Shown one piece after another: positions 1 to 12,099 of a stretch of DNA of 64,000 nt (the stretch's first letter is position 1; each line of letters opens with the position of its first letter). The notes beneath the pieces are model-generated. The model saw nothing but the letters and a program-made list of their open reading frames with translations. It searched no databases and was not told where the DNA came from. Source of the stretch: Adiantum capillus-veneris (Eukaryota; Streptophyta; Polypodiopsida; Polypodiales; Pteridaceae); the NCBI GenBank assembly GCA_014529385.2, contig CM043945.1, forward strand, positions 145,499,741 through 145,563,740, written 5' to 3'. Both the position numbers and the translations under genes were made by a program.

Positions 1-344
1 CCTTTTAAGAGACCTTCAAGCCAAAAATTGATCCAAATATTGTGTTTTTGCATCCAAATGCTTCCAAAAGTGAAACCCTATCATTATTCAATGCCTTCCA
101 CCCAATTGCATAAGCAAACCCCAAAACTAGAACCTAATTGGTGAAATAGTTACCAATCGTCATTAATAGCCGAATATGAAATTTTTGTCCAAATGTTTTG
201 AAAAGCTCACAAATTTTTTTCTGTAATTTTGGATATTATGGTTTTCTTCTTCAAAATGAGCAATCACAGTTCATGCACGACAAAATGTCGTAATCCTACT
301 CTAAAATGTACCTAGTAGTATATTTCTATATGTTTTCACTCAAG
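1..344. other. Non-coding stretch upstream of ORF-X copy 1
   Basis: AT-rich sequence with no convincing reading frame. By position it corresponds to the spacer that lies before ORF-X copy 2 (about 50900-51110), but I see only loose resemblance, such as runs of short A/T-rich words and the shared TTCAC...CAATGCAA context near 339-354. Confidence 0.4.
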
Positions 345-3300
345 ATCAATGCAAAGCTCGTTGGCCCCTGCAAAGAGAAAGTCAATGAAGCAAAGATTGC
401 AAAGCTTCCACTCTACTAGCTGCAAGAAGAATCCATAGGGGTAGCAAAGAAGACATATGCGGGAGAAGACCTCCTCGAGAAGCATCACATGGCAATCTTC
501 CATGGAACCTTCAAGACACCAGAAGAGAAGGCAATGGAAATGCAACTCATGCCAAGAGAAATCTATGATGTAGCAAAGGAGCCTGCATTGGTCAAAGCAC
601 ACAGGCGGCTTGGGTTACTAGACTACTACAAATTTCTGCCTTGTGGAGTAGATTTCCAAAGAGCTTATGAGCTTCAGAGCTCCATTAAAGAGGATGGCAC
701 AATGAGACTAACTGATCAAGCAAGACAAGTGGTAGAAGTTCAGATCACCAAGGAAATTATTGTTGAAGCTCTCAAACTACCTACAACAAGAGAACAATTG
801 AGGTTAGGGGAAAATAAAAGTATAGGTGTCTTCTCAAGAAATACTCTAGCAACAACATTTGTTGACATGGTCCACAAACTAGCTAAGAACCGGATTGTCT
901 CTCTTCTTAACACTTCTATTTCATAGCAAAGAAACCAAGCACGTACACCATTCCAAACCATGAAGTGGCCTTGTCTTTTACAATAGTTTTGAAGACCACA
1001 TTATCAATGCCGCTCAACCATGCTCAATATATCCTCAATGCACTCAAGGGGATGAAAAATAATACGGGCATCAAGTACTTGGGAGCATGAGAAGTCCTCA
1101 TAAGGATAGCCTACCATGCGGTGGGAATGACAAATAATTCACCACATGCTCTTGACCAGAACACATCACTGGAGTCAATAATGAGGAGGAAAAGCAAGAA
1201 GAATAGGAAGTACATGCACTGATAGCCATTTTTCGGCTATGCCCCGGACCGCGCCTCAGCACCAAAACTAAGAAGATCGACAAGAAGAAATGCCTTACCT
1301 TCACAAGAAGAAAGTGAAGCAGGTGATGAGGAACAAAGAAGTAAATCTTGCAAGGGTAAAGCTTCAAAAAGTGCATCTAAATGCTCAGAGACTGAAGAAG
1401 AGAAGAAGAAGAAGGCTAAGGGAAAAAAAAGGTAAAAAAATTGAAAGCTAAACGAAGAAAAGTGCCAACACTTATCATCATTGAAGAATCGACACAAAGA
1501 GCTGCTTGCCTTGACAGAGAAAGGGAGGCCTTTGAAAGAGAAAGGGGCTTGGAAAGGGACTTTGAAGAATTGTAGAAACCAAGATGCACGGCTCATACCT
1601 TGAACAAATCTATGAGAAGGAAGAAAAAGTACGAGAGGAAGGGCTAGGAGAAGCCGCCACTGCTCCTGCACTTCCTTCGGATGCTCAAGAGACCCCAAGG
1701 TTCCCCTCTTTGATCAATGAAGCAAACCCAACTAAAAAGAATCAAGAGTCTGATTAGCTAGCTCAAGAACAAACACTTGAACAGGAAGCAACACAAGGGA
1801 TACACCATGTGAGTCAGACAATTGAAGAAGTGGAAGTAGCAGTGGAATCTCACAAAATAGAAGAAGTTCAAGAGGTGCAGGAGCAACTGCAACAAGAAGA
1901 GAAAAGAAAAGTTGGACCAACTACCCACCAGCCAACCATAGAGACAACATTGGAGGAAGTGGTTGAAGATAAAAATGAACAATAGGAAGAAGCCTCCACA
2001 TCTAGAGCAAAAGGCTTAGAAGACATCTGGAGCAACAGGAAGAAACCTCCACATATGGAGCAAAAGGCTTAGAAGACATCTGGAGCAACAGGAAGAAACC
2101 TCCACATATGGAGTAAAAGGCTTGAAAGACATCAATGAGTACACTCATTACGCACACCAAATTTTAGAGAAACTAAAAAGTGAAGTACACCTCGACAAAA
2201 GCACATCAAACTCGCGACAATCGACCCCAAAAACTACTAGAAGACAAAATCTAGGTTGTAGATTCAATTCTAGAAGAGTACAAGGCTCTACATGAGACAT
2301 CACATGTAGAGACAAAAAGACTCCAGGAGGCCAACACAAAGCAACAAGCAGATCTCTCCAAAATGACAAGGCTAGTGGAACAATTGACAATAGAAAATGA
2401 ATTTCATGAGCAGAAGATCAAAGAATGAGATACCACAATCCTAGATACAAACACCCATGCTCATTGGCTACAAATGCAAGCGGGATGTCTCCAACCTAAA
2501 AGTGGCACAAAGGGAAGCTAGACTCAAGGAACAAAGTGAGCTATTAACAAAGCTAAAGACAAACACTGATAGTGCTCACACTTCAAGGCTCTGAACTAGC
2601 ATATCAGGCTATGGAGAAACACCGCAAAGACCTAGAGACAAAGTTGAAGTTGGAATGGATGCAAAGAAGGTATTTTTTCCTCAGTTTCATGAACAAAGAA
2701 GAGGAATACAAGAAGCACATAGAAAATTTTCAAGCAGAACACTGGAAGCTACCAAAGCAAAAAAAGATAAAGAAATTCTCATAGAAGAAGGCACTAGTGA
2801 ACTAGCAATGGAAATGGAATCCCTTCAGTTCCTCCAAAGTATAGATCTAACAGAGGATTCTACATCTACCCTTGAAGAAGAGATAGTGGATCCAACATCA
2901 AAAGGCCCACTAAACAATTTCACAGCATCAAAAAGGAACTTAAGGTTCAAATAGTCCAAGAGATTATAGATATCTCAAAGGAAGCAGTGGAGTGGAAAGG
3001 CCAAATATTGCACTCTTCTAACATGTCCCCAACTCACTTCACATCAAATAAATGCTACCTGGCATCAACAATCCCTACCTTATCCAATGATCAAGCACAA
3101 GGTGGTCAACATGAAGGAAATATTGCTCAAGGATCAGAATGTGGATGCATGAGAACCACATCCCCTATGGAGAAAGTCTTGGTTAAAGAGGCATCCAAGG
3201 TACACAATCTTGTACACTCAATCTCCACCGCAAGGATCTTATTTTTTGCCCGATTTTAGAGTTAGGAGTTGGGGTAGCCATCAAAAACTATTGAAGAAAC

Positions 3301-3345
3301 GTCTTACCTGGCTGAATTACCCAAGGCTCACCCCACCCAAAGGAC
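345..3345 (+). pseudogene. ORF-X copy 1, decayed unknown retroelement protein
   Basis: This is a colinear, heavily broken relative of the long frame at 51118-54666. The best piece, 489-926, shares with that copy the order GVDFQ.AYEL, IKEDGT and ITKEI(I/V).EAL.LP. A stretch near 1076-1175 matches its YLGA...RIAYHA...DQN segment, 2570-2950 matches the charged coiled-coil part, and 3285-3345 matches its TWLN(F/Y)PRL motif. Several frameshifts and stops separate these pieces. The match ends near 3345, about 500 bases short of the end of the other copy. I do not know the function. In copy 2 the gene sits between pol and the 3' LTR of a gypsy element, so this is probably the 3' part of a similar element whose pol lies left of the window. 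Confidence 0.7.
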
Positions 3346-4470
3346 AAGCATGTTTATCGCATGTGCGGTTATTATGGACAAATAGCCAAAATATTGCCAA
3401 ACTTTTTAGTAATTTTGTGTGTTCATGTGCATGGTTTGCAGTCATGCGTTGATTGCATTTTTACATTCAGTGGTTGCTTTGCCATAGTGTTTTGGCATTG
3501 CATTGTGAGAGTGTTTGCTCTTGTGGGGTTGAGTGTTTGCTCACCGGATTATGTCATTTGACATGTATGCGGTCTTCTCTTCAGGAGGGAAATTTTTGGT
3601 AATAGATTCATCGGTTATTGCATAGTGCTCTTGGTTACATAAGATCTTGGATTAGAGCAGTTTTGGTAGTTTACTCTCTGATGGTTTAGTGGTCAGGAGT
3701 TACTCCCACTTTGATAGTGATCAAGATTTGACTCTCACTTTGACAAGTTTTGTCAATTCAAACACGGATTTAATATTCTTGTATCCACTCTTGTAGGAGT
3801 GATGTTTGTGTATGCTTGTAGTGACTATAGGTAGATTTATGTTATGCACTATTTTTTTATCAATGAACATTCCAATCGTGAGTCTACTACTACATATAGT
3901 TTATAGGTAGCCACTAGTTACATGTTTCATGTACTTTTGGCAATTGATACTTGCATCAATCTAAAGCTTGCAGAGCATAATGTGGTTACACTACTACAAG
4001 AGATTTTATGTGTTGATGCAATTGAGAAATACAAGTGCTGTTGAGCTCTTTTGAGCGTGTTTTCTCCCCGCAAGGAACTTATTTTGTTTCAAGTTTTGGG
4101 TAATGGGAATAGAGTGAGATTTTGGAGCGAGCTTTAGAGGGAGATTTTCTAAGCCTTTTACTATAGGGGTGTTTGCAGGGAAAAATCTTTACACGCCTTC
4201 GATAGAGAAAGATTTTTGGAGGAATCTTCCAATAGAATCTTCAAAGTAATATGTACATTTTAATAACTTATGCTTTGGACATAGCATAAAAACAAGAATA
4301 CACAAGCCACCATCATATACCAAATTTAAAATAAAAATAAAAATATTAAAAGGCCAATTACAGTTTGTGCAATAAAATTACATGGAAGAACTAAGAGATT
4401 TGAGTGGTACAACTAAATTACACTCCTTTTTTATGGCGTACGATAATAGTTGAATACACAAAGAAGATCC
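3346..4470. other. Non-coding stretch, no gene seen
   Basis: GT-rich then AT-rich sequence following the end of ORF-X copy 1. Short frames exist but none resembles a known family. No LTR matching the other elements in the window is present, so the element carrying ORF-X copy 1 is cut off here. Confidence 0.4.
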
Positions 4471-6830
4471 TCATTTGTTAGCTTGCTCTGATGGATAAAC
4501 ATATTGTGGTCTAAATTCAATCCAAAGTAGCAAAGGAAGATGAAGTAAATATGCTTGGACACCATGTACGGTTTGATTTGTGCCACTCATTCTATGAAGT
4601 TTCCACACACATGTACACATTGGACTACTTGCATTTTGAACTTCATACATATTGTCCCCAAACTTGTGAAGAATATGTTTCCACCACCATGAATTTCTCA
4701 TGCATGCTTGTCTTCACGATACTGTGCTGCACAATCTGGGCTTCCACGACTACTGCCAATTCAAAATTTTTAAAGGCTTGAATTGACACTCTTGGCCAAT
4801 AATGCACACTACTGATTTCCTTCCTAGGTTTGAATACCCCAAAAGGATGGTGCAATAACACCTACACCCATGTTCTTTATATTCTTTTTTCATTTACCGA
4901 CTTTAGATCCTAACCACCCTTGACATTGAACCCTACTTCCCTTTGGTATACAGAGAGTTTTCCACATTGTCTTATGAATGTCTGTCTCCTCAACCACCAG
5001 CCCACCCTCATGTTCTTCGCCTACCTGACCTCCCTCTTTGGTAGTTTCTTGGAGACCTCTACAATTTTGCGGGATATCTTGTGTCAGATACTCAAGTTGA
5101 TGTGAAGAATTTTCCTCCTCACAACTTACTTTCCCATTCTATTTCCACATTCTAGCCACTCTAATATTATCCCCCTCCATTTTTTTTGTTATTGATAGAG
5201 TGGTGTACCTTTGACCTCATCTGCAATCTCTCTTGGAATAGCACTTGGACACAGCTCTCGGCCTTGTTGTGCCCAGAAAGAAAGTTCTTCAACAAAATAT
5301 CCAACACCATGATATCTACCCTCCACAAAAGCAAGCATCTTCACACTTTGAAGCAAAGTGTTTGACAGATTTGACACACATGCATCATACAAGCTCAATA
5401 TTTCATTGTTTCCCTTGCCAACAAGCCAACTTGTGTGCTTTATTTTAGCAAGGTCTATAGTAGGAATGCATGCCATATCATCCACTTTTGGCAACACATT
5501 TGTATTTAGAGTTAGTATACCAACACCAAAATAAAATACACCCTTAAGACTCTACACTGACTCCAATCCGTGTAGTGGTTTCTTCTCTCATCAAGTGTTT
5601 AAACCTAAGATTAATAGGCAGATACAAGGATGTCAACCAAAAGAAATTGTAACATGGTTGGAGTTAAGAAGATGAAATAACACCTCTACATCTAGATCAA
5701 TGGTTACATTTTCTCTAGTATAGAGAGAAGCTCATTTCTATTCAATTTTTCCTCATTTTCTTGAACAACTTCTCTCATTACCGTGTGCTTTGCAAGAAAA
5801 AATTTCAAATGCCCGATTCCAGTCGTCAATGATTCGGACACCACATGAGACACAAGTTCTCTCATCCGCTGTATTGTCGGTCGCAAAACTCCCTTTGACT
5901 TTGACCACAGTGGAAACACCTTAGAGATCCATTTTTGGAGCTCAACATACCAACGGACATAATTGTTGTAATCAACTTCCCTATCCAAGACGTCTCATTT
6001 GGCCATTTTTTTATCGCTCTAATTGAGCACGAAATGGTACCATTTTTGCAGATAATATGTCCACCACATTTACTTCTCTTGATGATAGCCGGATAATTCA
6101 TTCTAGAATGAGCAAGCTTAACCCAACAATGGCCATCATACTTTTGATCCATCCCTAATATTTCGGGAACACCATCTACCATAGGGTCCAACTCATAAAA
6201 AAAATCCCCATTGTACACATGGGGAACTTCAACAACCTTCTTCTTAACAAAACACCTAGAAATAATTTGGGTCAACTTGGGGTACTTGTGGCTATTTAGC
6301 ACAATGTGCTCTAACGAACTCTGTGTTTTCTCTACCTAGGCGAAACCTGAAGATATGTTTTTTCTTTCTTCTCCACTTCTATCCAAACATCTTGCACTGA
6401 TTCTTGGCACATAGAAAAAGAATTTTGAAGGTTTCCAGTTGAGGTTTGAAGGTTTTCGGTTGAGGTTTGAGCAGCAAAACCTTCTTTTTCATCAAAGGAG
6501 TTGCTAAATAACTCCACCATAGCCCCATTTGATCTTGAGGACATATCCACTCCCAGATTGCTTTTCACAACCATGTTTGTACTAATAGAAATTTTGTAGA
6601 CAAGGTCAAATCCAATATAAATTGAAAACGATCCCCTAATGTCACACCATATTTAACCTGAGTATGAATGTCGCCATCAAAGGTGGAAATGATGGCAGAC
6701 ATCTTGCAGTTACTACTACCCCCATAATCTTCCAGATTGATCATGGAAAATATTGCAAGGAAATCAAGCAACAAAGGTTAAACACAAATAGTATTCAAGA
6801 ACAAACTCACCTTGCACGACGAAGAGGTAG
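4471..6830 (-). pseudogene. Decayed unknown gene, possibly a transposase
   Basis: Consecutive minus-strand fragments read from about 6774 to 4471 in shifting frames. The clearest, 5862-6302, contains VKKKVVEVPHVYNGDFFYEL, DGHCWVKL, NYPAI and CGGHIICKN, then a CFHCG motif that could bind zinc. Another frame over 5760-5870 gives TCVSCGVRIIDDW, so the true frame after 5990 is ambiguous. The tail (4471-4700) is rich in W and C. A small in-frame duplication gives two NLQTSTxNLQ-like units near 6430-6475. I do not recognise the family. The W-K-...-C...C layout loosely recalls the zinc domains at the start of some plant transposases, but that is a guess. No terminal inverted repeats were found. Confidence 0.45.
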
Positions 6831-6984
6831 CCATGGCTGGGAGAAACTTCTCAAGAGTATGGCTAGATATAATTTGGTTGACACCCAAGCCTATATTTAT
6901 AGACAATCAACAACTTCAAATCCAAACAATGAAGTTTTCTCTATGTTACCCTATCATCAAGTATATCTTGGAGAGAAAGTTGGA

Positions 6985-7350
6985 GGCTGATCTCTCTCTC
7001 TCTACCTCTTTCTTTCTCTCTTTACCTCTCTCCTCCACTCTCTCTCTCTCTCTCTCTCTATCTTGGGTATCTCTCTCTATCTTTATCTCCATCCCTCTCT
7101 CTCTATCTCTCCCATCTCCCAATCTCATCTATCCTCCCTCCCTCCTCTCATATCTCTTTCTATCCTTCATTCTCTTTCACATCTCTCCCTCTCTACCACA
7201 CCCTCTCTGCCTCCATCTCTCTCTACCTCTCTCAAAGTACACTCTCTCCTTTCTTCCCCACTCTCTCTCTATCCCCCTTTCTTTCTCTATCTATAAATCT
7301 CCATCCATCCTCTACTTCTCTCTTACCCACTCTATCTCAACTCACTCTCT
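6985..7350. repeat. Pyrimidine-rich CT tract
   Basis: About 365 bases almost purely C and T on the plus strand, mostly degenerate CT units interrupted by TA, TTT and CCC. It ends about 135 bases left of Copia-3. The long frames it opens on both strands are low-complexity artefacts. Confidence 0.85.
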
Positions 7351-7486
7351 AATAAACCGATAGGATTTGTAAATTTAGGAGAAGCATTAGTCTTAAGATT
7401 ATAAGGATAGAGCAAACCATGTGTCCAATTGTCTACATGTTTTGCTCCCTTTGCTCTGAGTCTCTCTTTCTCTGCTATTGTCACTT

Positions 7487-7713
7487 TGTTGGAATTAGGG
7501 TTGCAGAGAAACACACACAGCTTGGAGAAGACGAAGGAAGCTCAAGGCACACAATGGAGAGTGTGTTACTTAGTGTGCAATGGAAAGATAGATAGCCCTA
7601 GCGTGATGGGCGTATATACAATGCACGGGGGGACAAACATCCTAAAGAGGGAAAAAATGCCCTGGCGGTCCTAGTGTGTTCACACACATCACTACCACAT
7701 GTATATGGTAACA
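7487..7713 (-). repeat. Copia-3 complete LTR (3' LTR in element orientation)
   Basis: 227 bases, plus strand beginning TGTTGGAATTAGGG and ending TATATGGTAACA, nearly identical to both LTRs of Copia-2. The adjoining purine run on the minus strand (7714-7725) is the polypurine tract. Confidence 0.92.
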
Positions 7714-7788
7714 AACCCCCCCTGGAGTGATGCGGTGAACGAGAGCTGGCACATGAGTAAAGGGAAGTGCCATGCCCTGAGGACAGGA

Positions 7789-9776
7789 TCAATCCACAAA
7801 GGGGAGTAAGCCCAAAGCTTTGAGAAAAGCTTCAAGCTTCTCACGAGACAATGCCTTTGTGAAAATATCTGCAAGGTTGTCTTGTGTTGGCACATAAGCC
7901 AAGCTGATCTCTCCTGCTGAGAGCCTCTCCTTGACATAGTGGTAATGCACCTCAATGTGCTTTGTGTGAGCATGAAAAATTGGGTTCCTCGCAACTGCCA
8001 ATGCGCTCTCACTGTCAGTGTAGATAGTGTTGGCAGTGTCCTGTCCAACACCCAAATCAACCATAAGGCGTATGAGCCATACACACTCAACCGTAGCTGT
8101 GAAGACTGCCCTGTACTCAGCCTCACAACTCGAAGTGGCCACAATAGGTTGCTTCTTGCTCAACCATGATATACATGAACTGCCAAGCATGAAACAAAAA
8201 CCACTTGTGGACACTCGCATGTCAAAACAACCAGCCCAATCTGAGTCCGAAAAAGCATGTAAGTGTGGTGGCAATGATCCCCCCTTGGGATAAAACAAGC
8301 CAAGATGTAAAGTGCCACTAAGGTAGTGGAAAATCCTCTTAACAGCATGCCAGTGCTTAGACCCTGGGCTATGCATAAATCTGCTGACCTGTGAGACTGC
8401 AAACTGAATATCCGGCCTCGTGTTGCATACATAAATGAGGTAGCCAACAACAGTTTGGTAAAGAGTGACATCAGCACGATCGCCAGCATCATGTAGACTC
8501 AACTTTAAACCTGTTTTCATGGGAGTGGCAATAGGTTTGCAATCCTCAAGTCCAAACTTACATAGCAATGTCTCTATGTAACTTTTCTGACACAAGGCAA
8601 TACCACCATCACACTGCTTAAACTGTATACCCAAGTAATGATGCAACAGCCCCAAATATTTCATCTTGAAAGTAGCATTCAAATCAGCCTTAAATTCAGA
8701 AATATGTCTCTCATTTGGTCCAGTGATCAGTAAATCATCAACATAAAGAACCACAATGAGAAGTACATCACCCTCACGCTTTACATACAATGTGCTTTCT
8801 GTTGGACTGTTACGAAAGCCTCGTTTAACCAAATGAGTGTCAGCTTTCTCATATCAAGCATGAGGAGATTTCTTCAACCCATACAAAGCCTTCTTACATA
8901 TGCACACTTTGTCCTCTTGTCCTTTTATGACAAAACCGCGAGGCTGGGTTACATAAACTTCCTCAAATATGTCACCATTCAAGAAAGCAGTAACAATGGC
9001 TGATTGAAGTACATCCCAACCAAAATGAGCTGCCAATGCACATAGAAAACGTACAGTAGTCATACGACAAGTAGGAGCAAAAGTCTCTTCATAATCTATG
9101 CCTTTTTGCTGTGCATAACCTTTTGCAACAAGTCGAGCCTTATGGCGGTCGATCTCACCATCCGGTTTGCGTTTCAACTTGTAAACCCACTTCATACCAA
9201 TGGCCTTTTTTCCAGGAGGCAAATCACATAAATTCCATGTGTCATTTTCTATAAGTGCTTCATATTATGATTTCATGGAAGCCATTCAATTTTCTGAATT
9301 CTGTGCTTCATAAAAAACAGAGGCTCCTCAACATCATGTAAGCTAGACACAGCCAAAGCATAACAATCTGATGCATAAGATGCATGGCGAGAGCCTGAAC
9401 GAGTACGACTAGACAAAGGTGCATCCAATTTACTGTCACACAAAGTGTGTACCAGCCATTTTGGCATACCTCTAGCCTACTCATTTTCAGCCCTTTCCTC
9501 AGCAAGTACATCATGTACATCTGCATCAGTAATAGGTTGATCTAAAACATTTTCAGAAACCCCCATAGGCTGTACATTTGCCTCATTGGAACTTACATTC
9601 GTATTTCCACCGATGAAAAGAGGCAACAAAGTGTCATAAATGTCCTGTGAGCTTACATTACTCTCTCTAGTACATGACAGCAAGGGCTGAACAAAATCTT
9701 CCACAAACACTACATCCCGAGAAACCAGAATATGTTTTGTTTGCGGATGATACAACCTGTAACCTTTGCTTTCAGC
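7789..9776 (-). pseudogene. Copia-3 pol remnant: integrase tail, RT, RNase H
   Basis: Read right to left. 9477-9755 is the integrase C-terminal and linker region, 8854-9222 the RT fingers (VYKLKRKPDGEIDRHKARLV, KGIDYEETFAP), and 7789-8832 the RT palm with LYVDDLLI followed by a full RNase H (SDSDWAG, SSCEAEYRA, YTDSESAL) ending in HTKHIEVHYH and ADIFTKALS. Stops and small indels separate the blocks (for example at 8833-8853 and 9223-9272). These domains would cleave, copy and integrate the element's cDNA in a virus-like particle. The integrase catalytic core, protease and gag are deleted. Confidence 0.9.
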
Positions 9777-9922
9777 ACTTAGTGTGCAATGGAAAGATAG
9801 ATAGCCCTAGAGTGATGGGCGTATATACAATGCACGGGGGAAAAAACCTCCTAAAGAGGGAAAAAATGCCCCGACGGTCCTAGTGTTTTCACACACATCA
9901 CTACCACATGTATATGGTAACA
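9777..9922 (-). repeat. Copia-3 truncated right LTR
   Basis: Matches positions 19151-19296 of the Copia-2 right LTR. The first 80 or so bases of the LTR were lost with the internal deletion. Followed by the target duplication CACTT. Confidence 0.9.
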
Positions 9923-10790
9923 CACTTGTGTGTTGGTTTTGCTTTGCTTACGTATGGGCTCAAATTTTGGCAAGTAGGTTTGTGGGTGTGGAGGAGAAGG
10001 TCATTAGTGCTTAGTGCAAGGAAGAGAAGAAAGCCATTAGTGCTCAGTGCAAGAAACATTGTGAAGAGAAGAAAGTTGAGTCGTTGAATCTCTCTCCAAG
10101 ATGATGAGGTGCATTCGATGTAACAAAAAAGAGACATTCCCTCAATCATTGTGGCTGTTATGATGGTGTGGAGAGAATCTACTTGTAAGTTCACTTTTTG
10201 AACGATTGTATTGAGGAAATCTTTTCTTTTACCACACTTGTTTTCTAGAGAGAGAATGCCAAAAATTCTTTTTTCTTAGAAGGCCCTTTAAATGACCTCC
10301 AATTGTAAACAATCTGATTGAAGATATGCAAGGTAAGGTCCCAACATTTCTTGGCTTCAATTCTTAACCCTATGTCCACGAGTAAGGAAGGATCTTGCAG
10401 AAGCGGTGAGCACAAGGGTGAAGAGAGGGATAACCGTGGTGAAAATTGCACCAGTAGAGTCTCAAGAAAACATTTCACTCCATTACTTGATTGTTGCACA
10501 ATGTGAGACTTGTTAGCAAAGTCTTGTAGATAGTGGTTCTCAAATCAATATCATGCTAATTAAGTCTCTGAGGGTGAGGATTTTGGGGATTAAAAATCAT
10601 GCTGATTTCTCCATGATGACTGCCAAGGGGGATAGATATCCCATTATCCTTAGTTGGCCATGGCCACTTCAAATGAAAGTCTTGCAGGATTGGGAGACAA
10701 GAGACTTATATGCAAAGATGAAAAATAGAGAAAGATTGTCTACAACATGAAGAAGCACTACCAAGAAGACCTACAAGAGGAGTTGACATT
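9923..10790 (+). pseudogene. Ty3/gypsy gag-protease scrap
   Basis: The supported part is 10526-10750, which reads VDSGSQIN (active-site Asp-Ser-Gly of a retropepsin) and later PIILSWPWPLQ...QDWE, the usual second half of a gypsy protease with its closing strand. Upstream, 10110-10160 has a CxxC pair that may be a ruined zinc knuckle, and 9995-10080 holds a small imperfect duplication of a CATTAGTGC...AAGAGAAGAAAG unit. Copia-3 inserted just to the left. No LTR belongs to this piece. It is a different family from Gypsy-A, whose protease has DHG. Confidence 0.6.
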
Positions 10791-10892
10791 GATGCCGAGT
10801 TGTCCGCACCGCACTCTAGCTCGGTCGGAGAGCTGAAATTTTAGGGAACGAATGGCGGACGACATTTTTTTTCTTCAAAAACTCCCTCTCTT
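10791..10892. other. Short spacer before microsatellite-rich repeat
   Basis: No gene or repeat recognised. It includes the sequence between the protease scrap and the first position shared with the second microsatellite-rich copy. Confidence 0.4.
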
Positions 10893-10950
10893 TCATCATA
10901 ATCTGCACTCCCTCTTTTATTTTCCCCTCCCCTTCCTTTGCCACACACAC

Positions 10951-10953
<3 letters not shown>

Positions 10954-11040
<87 letters not shown>
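10954..11040. repeat. (CT)n microsatellite
   Basis: Uninterrupted CT dinucleotide run of about 87 bases. In the second copy of the same repeat the corresponding run is only about 14 bases (29315-29328). Confidence 0.97.
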
Positions 11041-11042
<2 letters not shown>

Positions 11043-11291
11043 TCCCCCTCGTTTTTTCTTTCCACAGCGGGCTGAGCCCGACCCCCCCATTTCCCCATCT
11101 TTCCCCTCTCTCACTACCCCCATCTCCCCGCCCCTTCTCTCTCTTTTTTCTTCTTCTCCCTCGGTGTGTGAACAGCCCATAAGGGGAGCTTAATAATGCA
11201 TCCTCCCTTTTTCTTTTATATTACACCTTTGACTTCATTAAAATTCCCCCCCCCCTCCTCGCTTAGAAACAGCCGAAAGCCTACCATCTCA

Positions 11292-11308
11292 CCCCCCCCC
11301 CCCCCCCC
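11292..11308. repeat. Poly-C run
   Basis: 17 consecutive C bases, with a shorter C run near 11247-11257. Such runs are also prone to assembly and sequencing error. Confidence 0.9.
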
Positions 11309-11617
11309 TTGTGCGTCCTCTCGGACCAGCCCATAGGGCGCATGAAAGAAATCTCTCTCCCTCAACTCCCTCACCCTCTCTCCCCTGCAGGCCCGACCCC
11401 ACCTCGCTCACGTTCTCACTCTCTCTCTCTCTCTCTTATCCACACACACACACACACCCTCACCCTCACCCTCTCCCTCACCCCTCATCACCTCACCCAT
11501 CTCCCTCACTCTCTCACGCTGTTCAAACACAGCTGGTAGGCAGCCCATCTCTCAGCTCTCTCGCTCTCGCTCTTAGCCCGAAGGCGCGCAGCCAATCAAC
11601 AAACACACTCTTGCTAT

Positions 11618-11738
<121 letters not shown>

Positions 11739-11794
11739 GCACACTCTCACCCCTCACACCCTTCTCAATGTTGTCGCCGCTCCCTGCACAGTAA

Positions 11795-11898
<104 letters not shown>

Positions 11899-12099
11899 TA
11901 TATAGCACATAATTGATAATAAAAAACCCCTCCTACTCTCGTTCCCACACACTCATACAAACACCATATATTCACACACACATTCACCCGGATATATACA
12001 CACAAAATCATACCTACACACATACATGCACACACGCATATACGCACTCACAACAAAAAAGAAGGAAAGGAAATTAACGATCATGTTGAGCAACAGGGT

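Larger units (their letters stand above)
7487..9922 (-). mobile_element. Copia-3, internally deleted Ty1/copia element
   Basis: Same family as Copia-2. It is flanked by a 5-base target duplication CACTT (7482-7486 and 9923-9927). The left LTR is complete (7487-7713). The right LTR keeps only 9777-9922. Everything from the middle of integrase through gag, primer site and the start of the right LTR is missing. The junction near 9777 lies on the triplet ACT, which occurs at both breakpoints in Copia-2. The element cannot be autonomous, but it keeps the RNase H that Copia-2 has lost. Confidence 0.92.

Noticed and set aside
5862-6302. WRKY-type transcription factor
   Set aside because: DGHCWVKL only loosely resembles the WRKY strand; the Cys/His spacing does not fit and the gene is broken.
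6812-7363. 183-codon frame of Ser/Leu/Pro
   Set aside because: Product of the pyrimidine-rich tract; no conservation or domain.
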